A stretch of 64,000 bases of DNA, taken from NCBI GenBank assembly GCA_031289015.1, contig JAITQG010000003.1, positions 1 to 64,000 on the forward strand, written 5' to 3'. The stretch comes from Lactobacillaceae bacterium (lineage in GTDB: Bacteria > Bacillota > Bacilli > Lactobacillales > Lactobacillaceae). Below are positions 28,480-40,088 of this stretch, one piece after another (within the stretch, counting starts at the first letter, position 1; the number at the start of each line of letters is the position of its first letter). The notes below the pieces were generated by a model that was not told the origin of the DNA, made no database searches, and saw nothing but the letters and a program-made list of their open reading frames with translations. The position numbers and the translations under genes are program-made.

Positions 28480-29898
28480 TTACTTAGCGTCAGCATCTGT
28501 ATTCGCATCCGCATCGTCAACAGGAGCTGCATTGGCTTGTTCTTGTGCCAACAACATCTTGTCGTACTTAATCGCAAATGGGAAATACATAGCTGTCGAA
28601 ATCACAAGCACAACCGCTTGCCAAAGCATCATCTTCCAACCACCGATCAAGAATCCTGAGATAATTGGTGGCGTTGTCCAAGGCGCTGCCACACCATTAA
28701 GTGGTGGCACAAGCCCAATGGCAATCACGATATAAGTCGAAGCAGCAACCACAACCGGTGTCAAGAAGAATGGAATTGCCAACATAGGGTTCAAAACCAA
28801 TGGCAAACCAAACAAGAATGGCTCGTTGATATTGAACAATGCTGGAACGGCTTCAATCTTACCCAATGAGCGCAATTGCACCGAACGGGCCCGCCAAAGC
28901 GTAAAGACAACCAATCCAATCGTAATTCCTGATCCTGTCAAGTTGATGAAGTTGTTGTAGAACTCGTTGGTAACGATGTGTGCACCGTTATCCAACGTCA
29001 ACTTACCAGCCTTATACAAAGCGGCATTGTCAAATGTGTTTGGAATCAACAAACCTGACGTGATGGCTCCCATAATCAACCCACCGTGCACCCCAAAGAA
29101 CCAGAAGAATGGTACCAAGAAGGCAATTACCAAGGCACCACCGAATGAATCAGAAATTCCTTGCAATGGCGTTTGAATTAGTTTGTAAATTTCTGACAAC
29201 AAATCAGTATGCACAACCTTGTCAAAGAAGGCGTAGATCAACATCGTGGCCGTCAAAATAATTCCTGATGGAATCATGGCTGTAAATTGGTTGGCAACGT
29301 TAGCCGGCACTTGTTCTGGCAACGTAATCTTCCAACCTGCACGCAACATTGCTGAATATGCCCATCCAACAAAGATTCCACACAAGATGGCAGCGATCAT
29401 TCCTTGACCACCCAACCATGATGTATTAATTACACCAGTCACTGGATTGTTGAAGAAAGCCGTCACTGCATGTGGTAATGAGTCAGCATACTTGCTCAAA
29501 TCGCCACCCTTAGCTAAAGCCGCTTTGGCAGGATTATCAACGCTCAAATATTGCAAAAGCAAAAATGCAGCAAATGATGTCAAACCAGCTGGCAATGGCT
29601 CAAAACCTTCATCACGTACGTAGACATACGCAATTCCGATGGCTGCCCAAACTGCTAAGATTCCAAATGAAACCGTGTAAGCTTGTGAGAATACAGCTGA
29701 CCACCCTGAGGCAGCCAATGCATCTGAAACAGCAGGGATAGGGATATTAGACAAAATCAAAAAGATTGATCCAATAATAATAAATGGTAGTGCGTAGACC
29801 ATCCCGTTTTTCAGGGCGTTCATTGGCTTTGTGTTAACAACCTTCATGATTGGTCCAAGCAAGTGGGTACTAACCCAACTTTCTTGTGCGTTTTCCAT
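28480..29898 (-). CDS. PTS EIIC, cellobiose/beta-glucoside (Lac family)
   Basis: MENAQESWVSTHLLGPIMKVVNTKPMNALKNGMVYALPFIIIGSIFLI; FNINEPFLFGLPLVLNPMLAIPF; AAGGAG RBS. Confidence 0.9.
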   Translation of the reverse strand: MENAQESWVSTHLLGPIMKVVNTKPMNALKNGMVYALPFIIIGSIFLILSNIPIPAVSDALAASGWSAVFSQAYTVSFGILAVWAAIGIAYVYVRDEGFEPLPAGLTSFAAFLLLQYLSVDNPAKAALAKGGDLSKYADSLPHAVTAFFNNPVTGVINTSWLGGQGMIAAILCGIFVGWAYSAMLRAGWKITLPEQVPANVANQFTAMIPSGIILTATMLIYAFFDKVVHTDLLSEIYKLIQTPLQGISDSFGGALVIAFLVPFFWFFGVHGGLIMGAITSGLLIPNTFDNAALYKAGKLTLDNGAHIVTNEFYNNFINLTGSGITIGLVVFTLWRARSVQLRSLGKIEAVPALFNINEPFLFGLPLVLNPMLAIPFFLTPVVVAASTYIVIAIGLVPPLNGVAAPWTTPPIISGFLIGGWKMMLWQAVVLVISTAMYFPFAIKYDKMLLAQEQANAAPVDDADANTDADAK

Positions 29899-29988
29899 AA
29901 CGTTCTCCTTCGTATGGTGAAATAAAAATTGCATAAAAATAATCTATATATGCGTTACAAATTTAATTATCTTTAAGTTATAACTATA

Positions 29989-30003
29989 TTGCAAACGTTT
30001 CTA
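29989..30003 (-). promoter_or_regulatory. Candidate cre (CcpA) site upstream of the PTS gene
   Basis: TTGCAAACGTTTCTA, near-consensus cre. Confidence 0.45.
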
Positions 30004-30105
30004 TAAGTTTTCACAATTGTTTTACATTGCCATCACATGAAATATAAGGAGCTTAATTTTTATTAAAGAACACGCCTAATAAAGTACTATTTATTGCAAC
30101 TTACT

Positions 30106-31488
30106 TTATGACAAATCGCCCCCATTTGAACCATATGCTTGTTTGAACCACTCAAATGACTTCTTTGGTACTCGGCGCATGTCTTTTAAATCGTGGTTGC
30201 TCCGATTGACATACACAGCCCCGTAGCGCTTTTCCATATCCGCATGTGAGCTAGGAATGTCGATCAAGCCCCAACCTAAGTACCCAATCACTTCGGCACC
30301 ATCAATAAACATGGCATCCTGCATGGCTTGAATATGTTCACGATGATAGGCAATTCGATAATCATCGGCGATTGGGTTTGTCCCGTCCCAGTCTTCACGC
30401 CAACCAATGCCGTTTTCGATTGGGAAAACTGGCACATGATAACGCGCATACATAGTTGAAATCATGGTCCTAAAGCCCAGCGGGTCAATCGTCCAATCCC
30501 ATTCATTGGCTTGCAAGAAGCGATTTTTTTCATTACCAGTATTCAAATAACGATTAGGTGCTTCGCCTACCGGAATCAAATCAGCATTAATTGTATCCGT
30601 CCGGTAATAACTAAATGACAAGAAATCAGCATGCATCTTGGCTAAAATTTCTGCATCGCCAACTTGGAAATCCCAATCAATATTATTGTTTGCCACATAC
30701 GTCAAAACTTCGCGTGAGTAATGCCCATGCACAAAAGCATCATTTAGATTATTATTTAAAAATTCATCAATTTGGCGGTTTGCAAAGACATCTTCAGGCT
30801 TTGAAGTCGCTGGATAACAAGCTGCGACAGCCAACATACCACCGATTTTAACGTCGCGATAATTTTCATGCACGAGCGCATCAACTTGGGCGTGGGCCAA
30901 CATGGTGTGATGGAAAATTCGATACATATCCTCCAATGTGCGTGCGCCACTATGGTAGCCTGAAATTTCAAATACTTCGTCGGTGAAATACAGATTGTGT
31001 TCGTTAAACGTAATCCAGTATTTTACCCGATCCGAAAAGCGCGCCAACATCTCTTTGCTATACGCCACAAACGCATCAACCGTATGGCGTGCCATGAACC
31101 CGTTATACCCCTTGGCCAGATGGAGTGGCATATCAAAGTGGTACAAACAAATCATTGGCTCAATGCCCCGCGCCAACATGGCATCAATCAAGTCACTATA
31201 ATATGCAATGCCTTCTTCATTCCACTCGCCATCACCCTTTGGATTGACCCGTGACCATGAAATTTGAATGCGATACATGTTCATGTTCATTTGTTGCATC
31301 AAATCTAAATCTTCGGCATAACGATGGTATTCGTCAATTGCATCATGCCAATCCATCGTTTTTTCAGTGGCTTCACGGACGTCATAAACTGATAGGCCCT
31401 TGCCACCTTCATCCCAAGCACCCTCGGTTTGCATTGAAGACACAGAGTTACCCCAAAAGAAACTAGGCGGCATTATTGATTTTGACAT
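30106..31488 (-). CDS. GH1 6-phospho-beta-glucosidase
   Basis: FFWGNSVSSMQTEGAWDEGGKG, YWITFNEHN, FPIENGIGWRED. Confidence 0.93.
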   Translation of the reverse strand: MSKSIMPPSFFWGNSVSSMQTEGAWDEGGKGLSVYDVREATEKTMDWHDAIDEYHRYAEDLDLMQQMNMNMYRIQISWSRVNPKGDGEWNEEGIAYYSDLIDAMLARGIEPMICLYHFDMPLHLAKGYNGFMARHTVDAFVAYSKEMLARFSDRVKYWITFNEHNLYFTDEVFEISGYHSGARTLEDMYRIFHHTMLAHAQVDALVHENYRDVKIGGMLAVAACYPATSKPEDVFANRQIDEFLNNNLNDAFVHGHYSREVLTYVANNNIDWDFQVGDAEILAKMHADFLSFSYYRTDTINADLIPVGEAPNRYLNTGNEKNRFLQANEWDWTIDPLGFRTMISTMYARYHVPVFPIENGIGWREDWDGTNPIADDYRIAYHREHIQAMQDAMFIDGAEVIGYLGWGLIDIPSSHADMEKRYGAVYVNRSNHDLKDMRRVPKKSFEWFKQAYGSNGGDLS

Positions 31489-31646
31489 TTTTCAATCCTC
31501 CAAACTTAATGTTGAGTTACTCCATTTTTAATGAAATTGTGCTCAAAACGTGGCATAATATAAGGCAGTAACTAGTACACATTTCACTGCTCATGATGAG
31601 ATTTATCACCTTGCAGATAAGTATAATGAATAAATTGGGAGTTTTT

Positions 31647-32531
31647 ATGATTACCGAATTAAAATCAGATATTTTGCATGAAGTTATTCAAAAGCGCCCC
31701 GTCGACAGCAACAAGACCAACTTCGGCCGTGTTTTGTTGATCGGTGGTAATAAGTCCTTGGGCGGCGCTATTTTACTTGCTGCCGCTGCGACCGTGAACG
31801 CTGGGGCCGGTTTAACCACAGTGGCGACTGATCCGACTAATATTGCTGCGCTTCATGTCCGCACGCCAGAAGCCATGGCGATTGATTGGAACGATGCGCA
31901 ACAACTTGGTGAGCAACTCGAAAAAAGTGATGTAATCTTAATCGGGCCTGGTTTAGGCCGTGATGATTTAGCCTTACAACTCTTGCAAACCGTTATTTTT
32001 GGGGTTCACAAGAATCAAAAGTTGATTGTTGATGGTGACGGGTTGACCTTGATGGCTCAAAACAACATCTTCTTCCCAACAAATACGTATAGTATCGCTA
32101 CACCACATCAAGGTGAATGGGAAAGCCTTTCAAACATCATGGTCAAGTATCAAAGCAACATGATGGAAATGAATGAATTACAACGTCAAAACCTCAACCT
32201 TGATGTTTTGGTGATCAAGCAACATCACACGCTCATCATGAGTGAAGATCGGCAAATGCAATTACAAATTGGTGGTCCTTACCAAGCAACTGGTGGCATG
32301 GGGGATACTCTCGCTGGCATGGTTGCTGGCTTCGTCGCCCAATTTGCTGAACCACGCCGCGCTACCGAAGCTGCCGTTTATGCACATACGGCGATTGCTG
32401 AACAATTAGCAGCGCATAACTGGGTTGTTAAGCCTTCGTTAGTAGCCGATTTCTTGCCAAATTATATGAGTTCAATCCAAACTAATTTGGTTGGTAATCC
32501 TGGGGCTGATGACAAAATGGTTCAATTTTAA
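31647..32531 (+). CDS. ADP/ATP-dependent NAD(P)H-hydrate dehydratase (CARKD)
   Basis: KTNFGRVLLIGGNKSLGGAILLAAAATVNAGAGLTTVAT; GGMGDTLAGMVAGFVAQ. Confidence 0.9.
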   Translation: MITELKSDILHEVIQKRPVDSNKTNFGRVLLIGGNKSLGGAILLAAAATVNAGAGLTTVATDPTNIAALHVRTPEAMAIDWNDAQQLGEQLEKSDVILIGPGLGRDDLALQLLQTVIFGVHKNQKLIVDGDGLTLMAQNNIFFPTNTYSIATPHQGEWESLSNIMVKYQSNMMEMNELQRQNLNLDVLVIKQHHTLIMSEDRQMQLQIGGPYQATGGMGDTLAGMVAGFVAQFAEPRRATEAAVYAHTAIAEQLAAHNWVVKPSLVADFLPNYMSSIQTNLVGNPGADDKMVQF

Positions 32532-32603
32532 ATAACTATTTTTCATTTCAAAAAGCATCGTCATTGGATTGACGATGCTTTTTATGTGCGCTGTTATGTT
32601 TAT

Positions 32604-33788
32604 TTACGGTTTGGCATACCCATTGCCCCGCAAGCCCCGCCGATATCCGTGGTTAAGTGCGTCGGCTTCAGACATATAGGTGAAATTATCTGGAAATGTG
32701 ACTTGTGAATAATAGATGCCACTCTTTGCGACAAAGACTTGCCCTTGGGCTGCCACATACCACTTGCCATCAGCTGTATAATCACCACCTGTAGCAGGTG
32801 TTGTGACGGCAGGGGCTGGTGTGGTCGGTGTTAGTGCGGGTTCAGTAACTGCCTTAGTCGCCGAAAAATTACCCGCTTCATAATTAATCGCAATGCCTTC
32901 AGCTGAATTGATTACGATAATTTCTGTATTCAAACTATTATCTGATGATTGGATATCCACAATGGAACCGCGCGGAATATGTTCATCGCCTTTATATACC
33001 GGCGTGGTTTGGTATCTAATCGTGTTGGTTGTATTGGGATGTGACGCCCAATAGTTTTCGGCCAATTCTTCGGCCGCTCGCATCCCACCATTTTGATTTG
33101 CGCCGACATTTTGACTACGCGTACCTGTGGTGAAATTATATGGCGAACTATACGAAGCGGCACCTAATAAACTGTCGGCAATCGAGTGACTACGGTTATA
33201 CAGATACCCATGATAAATCCGCCCCGTCAAAGCAAATGAAATTGCCACCATTTCATTTTCTGGCCAGGCTGGTGGGTCCAGTGGACTCCCTTGGCGCGAA
33301 CCTTTGGAAGCTTCCCATTGACTCTGCGTGAGGACAGCCCTAGCCGTACTTGAGCGCCCATTGGCATCAGCTGTAAATTTATAGCTACCAGCGGTCAGAG
33401 TATCAAATTCGGTAAACTGCGCGGACCCATTATCCCAATAATAATTTTTATTCTCGCCTGGCGCTTGCTGATCCGTTAAAGTTACTAATTCTGATAGAAT
33501 TTGTGCATCTGATGCCGGCGCAGTACTAACCGGGGTATTAATCTTTTCATCAACTGGGGCGACTTCACTAGTTGATTTTGCACTTGCACTACTCGTACTT
33601 TTTGCTGAACTAGCTTTAGGTTTTGTCGAGCTGCTAGATGCGACCGCACTAGTCGGTTCGGTCTGTGCTTCGTCCTTGCTATCGCTAGTAGCGCCCACCA
33701 ATGTGAATACCGCACCAATGATTAATACGGTGTAGGCGATCGGATGGCGTTTGAACCCCGACTTATGCATGTTAGATTTCATAATCAA
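32604..33788 (-). CDS. Membrane-anchored DNA/RNA non-specific endonuclease (EndA/NucA-like)
   Basis: YNRSHSIADSLLG catalytic-type motif; NFTTGTRSQNVGANQNGGMRAAEELAENY; N-terminal TM; Ser-rich linker. Confidence 0.85.
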   Translation of the reverse strand: MIMKSNMHKSGFKRHPIAYTVLIIGAVFTLVGATSDSKDEAQTEPTSAVASSSSTKPKASSAKSTSSASAKSTSEVAPVDEKINTPVSTAPASDAQILSELVTLTDQQAPGENKNYYWDNGSAQFTEFDTLTAGSYKFTADANGRSSTARAVLTQSQWEASKGSRQGSPLDPPAWPENEMVAISFALTGRIYHGYLYNRSHSIADSLLGAASYSSPYNFTTGTRSQNVGANQNGGMRAAEELAENYWASHPNTTNTIRYQTTPVYKGDEHIPRGSIVDIQSSDNSLNTEIIVINSAEGIAINYEAGNFSATKAVTEPALTPTTPAPAVTTPATGGDYTADGKWYVAAQGQVFVAKSGIYYSQVTFPDNFTYMSEADALNHGYRRGLRGNGYAKP

Positions 33789-33902
33789 GTGCCCCTTTAT
33801 TTACTGTGGTAACTAAAGGATAACCCAATAGTGTTACTCACCGCCGAAAATTCCATGCTATTTATCCTTTTAAAGTGTGATATTTATTTTATAACCCAAC
33901 AA

Positions 33903-33955
33903 AAGACCCATCAGCGCATTGGCCAATGGGTTAATCTTTAGTTGGGCTTTTCTAC
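33903..33955 (-). terminator. Long hairpin terminator
   Basis: Minus strand AACCCATTGGCCAATGCGCTGATGGGTCTTTT nested in AGCCCAAC..GTTGGGTT. Confidence 0.7.
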
Positions 33956-34412
33956 ACCTCAACAAGGGGCGCGCTAATTCGCTACCCTGTATTCAATTGT
34001 CATTCATCGCGTCTAGAGGTTTAATCTGCAGTTTTAAACGTCTGTCACTAGACTTGATCTTAACCAGTTCATTTCAACTTACTACCTGAATCTGCGTTAC
34101 CCGTTTGATAAGCGGACCATGTCAGGAGCAGTTCATTATCACTAGCATCGATTTACATCACTTGCTCGTGCCTATGGAAACTCTGATTCACATCAGTGCC
34201 GGTCTGAGTAGTTTGACTATTATGCTATGTAACGAATCTGATTGCTAATGACGTAAGAGATGGCCAGCTCATGACCGATGTTTATCTTTTAACGATACTC
34301 TATTTATATCCTACGTCACTACTGCGACATGCCCACACAGAATTTGGTGTTTGTTGTAACATCATGGTTGAAATTGTAATTTCGTCCAAGCTTATTACCA
34401 CCTTTCTTTGGA
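33903..34412 (-). ncRNA. Candidate CcpA-controlled long non-coding (or small-peptide) transcript
   Basis: No ORF >=60 aa on minus strand; promoter TTGTAA-17-TATTAT under a perfect cre; hairpins at 34011-34053 and 33967-33987; terminator at the end. Confidence 0.5.
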
Positions 34413-34420
34413 ACAACTTT

Positions 34421-34449
34421 ATAATAACACCTAATGTAAGCGCTTACAA
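34421..34449 (-). promoter_or_regulatory. Promoter with overlapping perfect cre palindrome
   Basis: TGTAAGCGCTTACA (34435-34448) overlaps -35 TTGTAA; 17-bp spacer; -10 TATTAT (34421-34426). Confidence 0.75.
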
Positions 34450-34468
34450 GTATTATCTATATTTCCCT

Positions 34469-35518
34469 TTATAATTCCTTAACATGTGGTCCATTATTCG
34501 GATAACCACCGGCTAGAATCGTGATAACCGCGCGGATTTGTTCATCACTAACTAATTTAGGTTGATCATGGGCAATGCTCTCAAACACCGTATCATAGAC
34601 CATCCCGTAGTCGCCTGGCACAGTTGGAATAACTTTTTCCAACCGATCCCCATTTTGATTATAGTAAACAACTTGGCCATAATCTTGTGGGGCATCTGCA
34701 CCGAACCCTTGGTCACCAGGCATGATTCCCGTCTTCAAGTCATACTCTTGTTGATCAATGTTGTATTTGATGTACGTCCCCTTCGTCCCGTGCAACAACC
34801 ACTTTGGATAATGGGTTGCAGCGAGCTCAGTGGCTTGCACAGTTGCTTTGAAGGCATCTGGGTAGAACATCCCCACTTCAAATTGATCATCAATTTCAGC
34901 CACTTTCAATCGAGTAGCGCGTAAATCATAACTAACCTTTTGGGGTGTGCCAAACAAAGCCACGATTTGATCAACCAAGTGCACGCCATGGCCATACCAA
35001 GCCCCATCGATCGGTGTCCCAGTGGCTTGGCCGGCTTCTGGCCGATAATGGTCCATGTGTAATTCCAATTCAACTGGACGTCCAACGTAACCAGCCTTTA
35101 AAACATGTTGGATGGTCAAATAGTCTGAGTCAAAGCGGCGATTTTGAAATGGCATCAACAAAAGCTTTTGCGCATTTGCCAAGGCAATCAATTCATCGGC
35201 TTCTGCTAGCGACGTGACCATCGGCTTATCCACCATCACGTTTTTGCCCGCCGTTAATAAAGTTTTGACCGTGGCAAAATGCGATGGCGCCGGCGTGACT
35301 ACGACCACCAAGTCGATAGTGTCATCATCAATGATTGTAGCTAAATCAGTTGAAAAAACGGTTCCCAGCGCTTCCCACTCGGCTTGTTGGTCAGGTCGCT
35401 TACCAAGGTGTGGTGTGACAATTCGAGTGACTTTAAACTTATCTAGGCGTTGTTTGATATATGGCAAATGGTAGCGATTAGTGCTCTTCCCAAAGCCGAC
35501 GTAGGCAATATTTAGCAT
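34469..35518 (-). CDS. Gfo/Idh/MocA-family oxidoreductase
   Basis: NIAYVGFGKSTNRYHLPY; VVVTPAPSHFATVKTLLTAGKNVMVDKPM. Confidence 0.92.
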   Translation of the reverse strand: MLNIAYVGFGKSTNRYHLPYIKQRLDKFKVTRIVTPHLGKRPDQQAEWEALGTVFSTDLATIIDDDTIDLVVVVTPAPSHFATVKTLLTAGKNVMVDKPMVTSLAEADELIALANAQKLLLMPFQNRRFDSDYLTIQHVLKAGYVGRPVELELHMDHYRPEAGQATGTPIDGAWYGHGVHLVDQIVALFGTPQKVSYDLRATRLKVAEIDDQFEVGMFYPDAFKATVQATELAATHYPKWLLHGTKGTYIKYNIDQQEYDLKTGIMPGDQGFGADAPQDYGQVVYYNQNGDRLEKVIPTVPGDYGMVYDTVFESIAHDQPKLVSDEQIRAVITILAGGYPNNGPHVKEL

Positions 35519-35648
35519 GGTGTTGTTCCTTTCATGTTACGCATTACTGTTAAGTTGCAAAATTATCTAGTGATTGCTTTTAATTATACTGTATCTCCTT
35601 AAAATCGCGGTAAATAAAAAATGCTAGACCGTAGCCCAGCATATTTGG

Positions 35649-36593
35649 TTAATCGTCAGCGTTACTTAAACGATATTCTTGTAAAATTCCTTCGCGGACA
35701 CCGGAAGCCGAAAAAATCACCTTTGGCGCATTTGTACTCTTGATTAAATTAATCAATGGTAACAAGCCCGACAAAATAATGTCGGCTCGATTGGCTTCAG
35801 CACCCATGATCTCAGCACGCTGAGCCAATGTCATCTTTGACATCGCTTCAAACGTCGCTAAGACATCTGCAGTCGTCATTTCATAACCATGAAAGTTTGA
35901 ATCCGCTGGCAAGCCATGCTTCAAGCGATCTAAGCGCGCTAATGAGCGGTTTGCGCCACCAAGTAAAATGATTGGTAATGAATCATCATCCCCATCACCA
36001 AGCCATGGCATATGCAAATATTGCTCAGAAACATATTTGTCAGCTTTGGCAAGTGCTTCTGGCGCTAAGACACCATCGGCATTAAGTCCAAATTTTTCTG
36101 ACAAATTAACTGCTCCAAACGGCAAACTAATAAAATTAGCGGCCATGCGATCTTCAATCCCAACCAGTTCCACGCTCGCCCCACCCGTATCAAGGAGCCA
36201 AGCGTCTGAGATATCAAGCGCTGAAACGGCACCAAGGTAGTCATAGTAGGCTTCTTGATCACCAGACAAGACGCGTAGTTCGACTTCGACAGCATCATAG
36301 ACTCGATCAACGAATTCGGCTTGATTGGTAGCTTCACGTACGGCAGCCGTGGCAATACCCATTACATCGATATTTTCATAAACCAAATAATCATTTCTGA
36401 ATTCAAGCAACGCATCAATTACACGTTGCATGGCCGTTTCCGTTAATTCGCCACCATTGGCGTCCATACCTTCAGCCAAGCGTGTATCTAACTTGCGGCG
36501 GACTAATTCAGTTGTTGTCCCATCCGGGTTGAATTCCTCGACAACCATCCGAGTTGAATTTGAACCCAGGTCAATCACTGCTAATTTTTGCAT
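35649..36593 (-). CDS. Ppx/GppA phosphatase family
   Basis: AVIDLGSNSTRMVV; LLDTGGASVELV; ASGVREG; start at 36593 with GGAGA RBS. Confidence 0.92.
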   Translation of the reverse strand: MQKLAVIDLGSNSTRMVVEEFNPDGTTTELVRRKLDTRLAEGMDANGGELTETAMQRVIDALLEFRNDYLVYENIDVMGIATAAVREATNQAEFVDRVYDAVEVELRVLSGDQEAYYDYLGAVSALDISDAWLLDTGGASVELVGIEDRMAANFISLPFGAVNLSEKFGLNADGVLAPEALAKADKYVSEQYLHMPWLGDGDDDSLPIILLGGANRSLARLDRLKHGLPADSNFHGYEMTTADVLATFEAMSKMTLAQRAEIMGAEANRADIILSGLLPLINLIKSTNAPKVIFSASGVREGILQEYRLSNADD

Positions 36594-36641
36594 AATTATC
36601 TCCATGCTTATTTCGCGAACGTAGCTTTCAACCAGCGCGCC

Positions 36642-37679
<1,038 letters not shown>

Positions 37680-37804
37680 CTAGCTGATTAATTGATTGAT
37701 AATTTTTATTTGTCTGTTCTATTTTAAGAGTTTTCAAGCATTTGTTCAACCAAAGCATTCAATCTGGCCAACATTAGTTTGCACGAAGTCAGCAAAACGA
37801 CTAA

Positions 37805-37850
37805 TAAATAAAACAAAAAACGGCGTTCATAAATTATTACAAACGCCGTT
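37805..37850 (-). terminator. Terminator downstream of APC permease
   Basis: AACGGCGTT..AAACGCCGTT hairpin. Confidence 0.75.
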
Positions 37851-37854
37851 AAAT

Positions 37855-39687
37855 TTATTGTTTAAGGTGGAAATAATAAGTCGCCACCGTAACATCGCGG
37901 CTAGCCAAGGCTGTGCGCAATCGCAAACTATTTTGATTATGCAAAGCTTGTTGCCATGGATAACGTGGCACAAATTGGGGAATCAAAATCGTTAAGCTAT
38001 GATTACGTTCCTTAGCACCTTTAGAAATTTCATCCACAAAGCGCAAGGCTGGTTCAGTGATTGAACGATATGACGAATGAATATCTACATAGCGGACATC
38101 TGGGAATTCGCGTTTGAATTCAACCCCCAAGCGATGTTCGCGTTCTGGGTTAGAATCAAAGGAAACGTGCATCGCAATGACTTTGTCCCCAATTGATTGT
38201 GAATAATCAACCGCTTCAGCCGTCACTCGCGTCAAATTGGAAACCAAAATAATGACGGTTGATCCATCATAACGATGCCGCTTGATTGGCTCTTGGGAAA
38301 TCACCTTCAACTGTTTGGCGATTAACCGATAGTGTTTGTTAATCATCAAAAACATCCGCAACAAAATCGGCATGATGATTAAATATGGCCAAACTGATGG
38401 GAAGTGTAACAAGAACAGCGTGACAACTAAGACGGCCGAAATTAAAGCCCCCACTAAATTGATAAACGCTTTACCCAACCAAATCCCATCACGGGTCCTA
38501 AACCAGTGAATAATCATGCCTGATTGAGACAACGTAAATGGCACAAAGACCCCGACCGCATACAAAGGAATCAAAGCTTCCGTTGAACCATGGAAAATCA
38601 AAATTAAAATAATTGACCCAATCGCCAATGATAAGATTCCATTTGAATAACCCAGCCGGTCACCCTTATCCATATAGATATGGGGCATGAATTTGTCTTT
38701 GGCCAAGTTAAAAGCTAGTTGTGGGAAGGCAGAGAACCCAGTATTAGCTGCAACCGCCAAAATCAAGGCCGTGGCTAATTGCAACAGGTAAAAGAAGACG
38801 CCGTGCCCAAATGTCATCATCCCAATTTGGGCTAAGACCGTGGTATGTTCGTTGGGTTTAATGCCATACCAATATGACAAGAAGGTAATCCCAGCAAAGA
38901 AGGCACCCAAAATCAAGGCCATGATGACCAAGGTTCCCGCGGCATTCTTAGGCTTGGGCTCTTTAAAATTAGGGACGGCATTAGAAATCGCCTCAACCCC
39001 AGTCAATGATGACGATCCACTTGAGAAGGCCTTCATGAAGAGCAACAAGGTCATGCCCTGGAATCCAGTCCCAACAGCCGCCGTGGCATGATATTCAACC
39101 TGCCCAGTCAAAATATTGTACAAGCCATACATAATCATCACTGAAATCATGATGATAAATGAATACACCGGAATCGTTAAGAAACTAGCTGACTCACGCA
39201 CGCCACGTAAATTAATGGCCATTAAAACCAAAACGATCACAATCGCTACTGGAATCGCATACGGCCGCCACGCCGGCACAGCAGACGTAATGGCTGATGT
39301 CCCAGCGGTGACTGATACGGCCACGGTCAGCATATAATCAACCAACAACGAGCCACCAGCCACTAAGCCAGGCATCTGACCCCAATTTGTCGTGGTCACA
39401 ACGTAGGCGCCACCACCCGATGGATACGCGTTAATAATTTGGCGATACGAAAGCGTTATCGCACCCAAAAGGACCAACACCAAGATGGCAATTGGCAATT
39501 GGAGCCACAAGGCTAATGAGCCCGCCATAATTAAGGCTGTTGTAATTTGTTCAGTTCCATACGCAACAGATGAGAGTGCATCAGACGACAACAGCGCCAA
39601 TGCTTTGCCCTTACTCAAATGTTGTGAACCTTCATCAAGGGTCTTGAGAGGCTTACCAATCAAAGCTCGCTTAAAATTGCGAAACAT
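37855..39687 (-). CDS. APC-superfamily permease
   Basis: LALLSSDALSSVAYGTEQ; 12-TM core with cytoplasmic C-terminus. Confidence 0.9.
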   Translation of the reverse strand: MFRNFKRALIGKPLKTLDEGSQHLSKGKALALLSSDALSSVAYGTEQITTALIMAGSLALWLQLPIAILVLVLLGAITLSYRQIINAYPSGGGAYVVTTTNWGQMPGLVAGGSLLVDYMLTVAVSVTAGTSAITSAVPAWRPYAIPVAIVIVLVLMAINLRGVRESASFLTIPVYSFIIMISVMIMYGLYNILTGQVEYHATAAVGTGFQGMTLLLFMKAFSSGSSSLTGVEAISNAVPNFKEPKPKNAAGTLVIMALILGAFFAGITFLSYWYGIKPNEHTTVLAQIGMMTFGHGVFFYLLQLATALILAVAANTGFSAFPQLAFNLAKDKFMPHIYMDKGDRLGYSNGILSLAIGSIILILIFHGSTEALIPLYAVGVFVPFTLSQSGMIIHWFRTRDGIWLGKAFINLVGALISAVLVVTLFLLHFPSVWPYLIIMPILLRMFLMINKHYRLIAKQLKVISQEPIKRHRYDGSTVIILVSNLTRVTAEAVDYSQSIGDKVIAMHVSFDSNPEREHRLGVEFKREFPDVRYVDIHSSYRSITEPALRFVDEISKGAKERNHSLTILIPQFVPRYPWQQALHNQNSLRLRTALASRDVTVATYYFHLKQ

Positions 39688-39876
39688 AATTTTACTCCTA
39701 ATTGATGTAAATAATTTAGCTCTACTACAGCATAATTTACAATCGTTTGCTACAAAGTGTAATTTTAGTCTCTTTAATCGTATTTGTCTATTTTCATTAT
39801 TTCAAAATTTTTAAATTAATTAAATACAGCAAAAAACGGTAGCACCATTTACTGATGCTACCGTTATGTTTATTGC

Positions 39877-39999
39877 TTACTTCTTGTTACCCATTGCCTT
39901 GCGAGCATCGTGCAAAGCCTTTAACGCGCGCTTACGGGTCTTGATATTAGGGCTAGTCATCTTCCGACGAGCTGAAGCCACATCCATACGTTCTGCCAT
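39877..39999 (-). CDS. 40-aa basic protein (missed by the ORF track)
   Basis: MAERMDVASARRKMTSPNIKTRKRALKALHDARKAMGNKK; AGAGG RBS; terminator downstream (39826-39865). Confidence 0.75.
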   Translation of the reverse strand: MAERMDVASARRKMTSPNIKTRKRALKALHDARKAMGNKK

Positions 40000-40088
40000 G
40001 GTTGGATACCTCTTTATAATTTTTTGATTACTTACAAGAGATTAGTATACTCAACTCCATTCATGTGCACAAGCAAAAAGGGTGCGCC

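Noticed and set aside
33903-34449. RNase P RNA, tmRNA, SRP RNA, 6S RNA or T-box
   Set aside because: I looked for the conserved blocks I know (GAGGAAAGTCC, the tmRNA 3' acceptor/T-loop end, GTCCGGAAGGAAGCAGCC, GGGTGGTACCGCG) and found none on either strand. Rfam should confirm.
34271-34474. 67-aa plus-strand ORF
   Set aside because: Runs antisense across the promoter/cre of the proposed ncRNA; no RBS and low-complexity hydrophobic translation.
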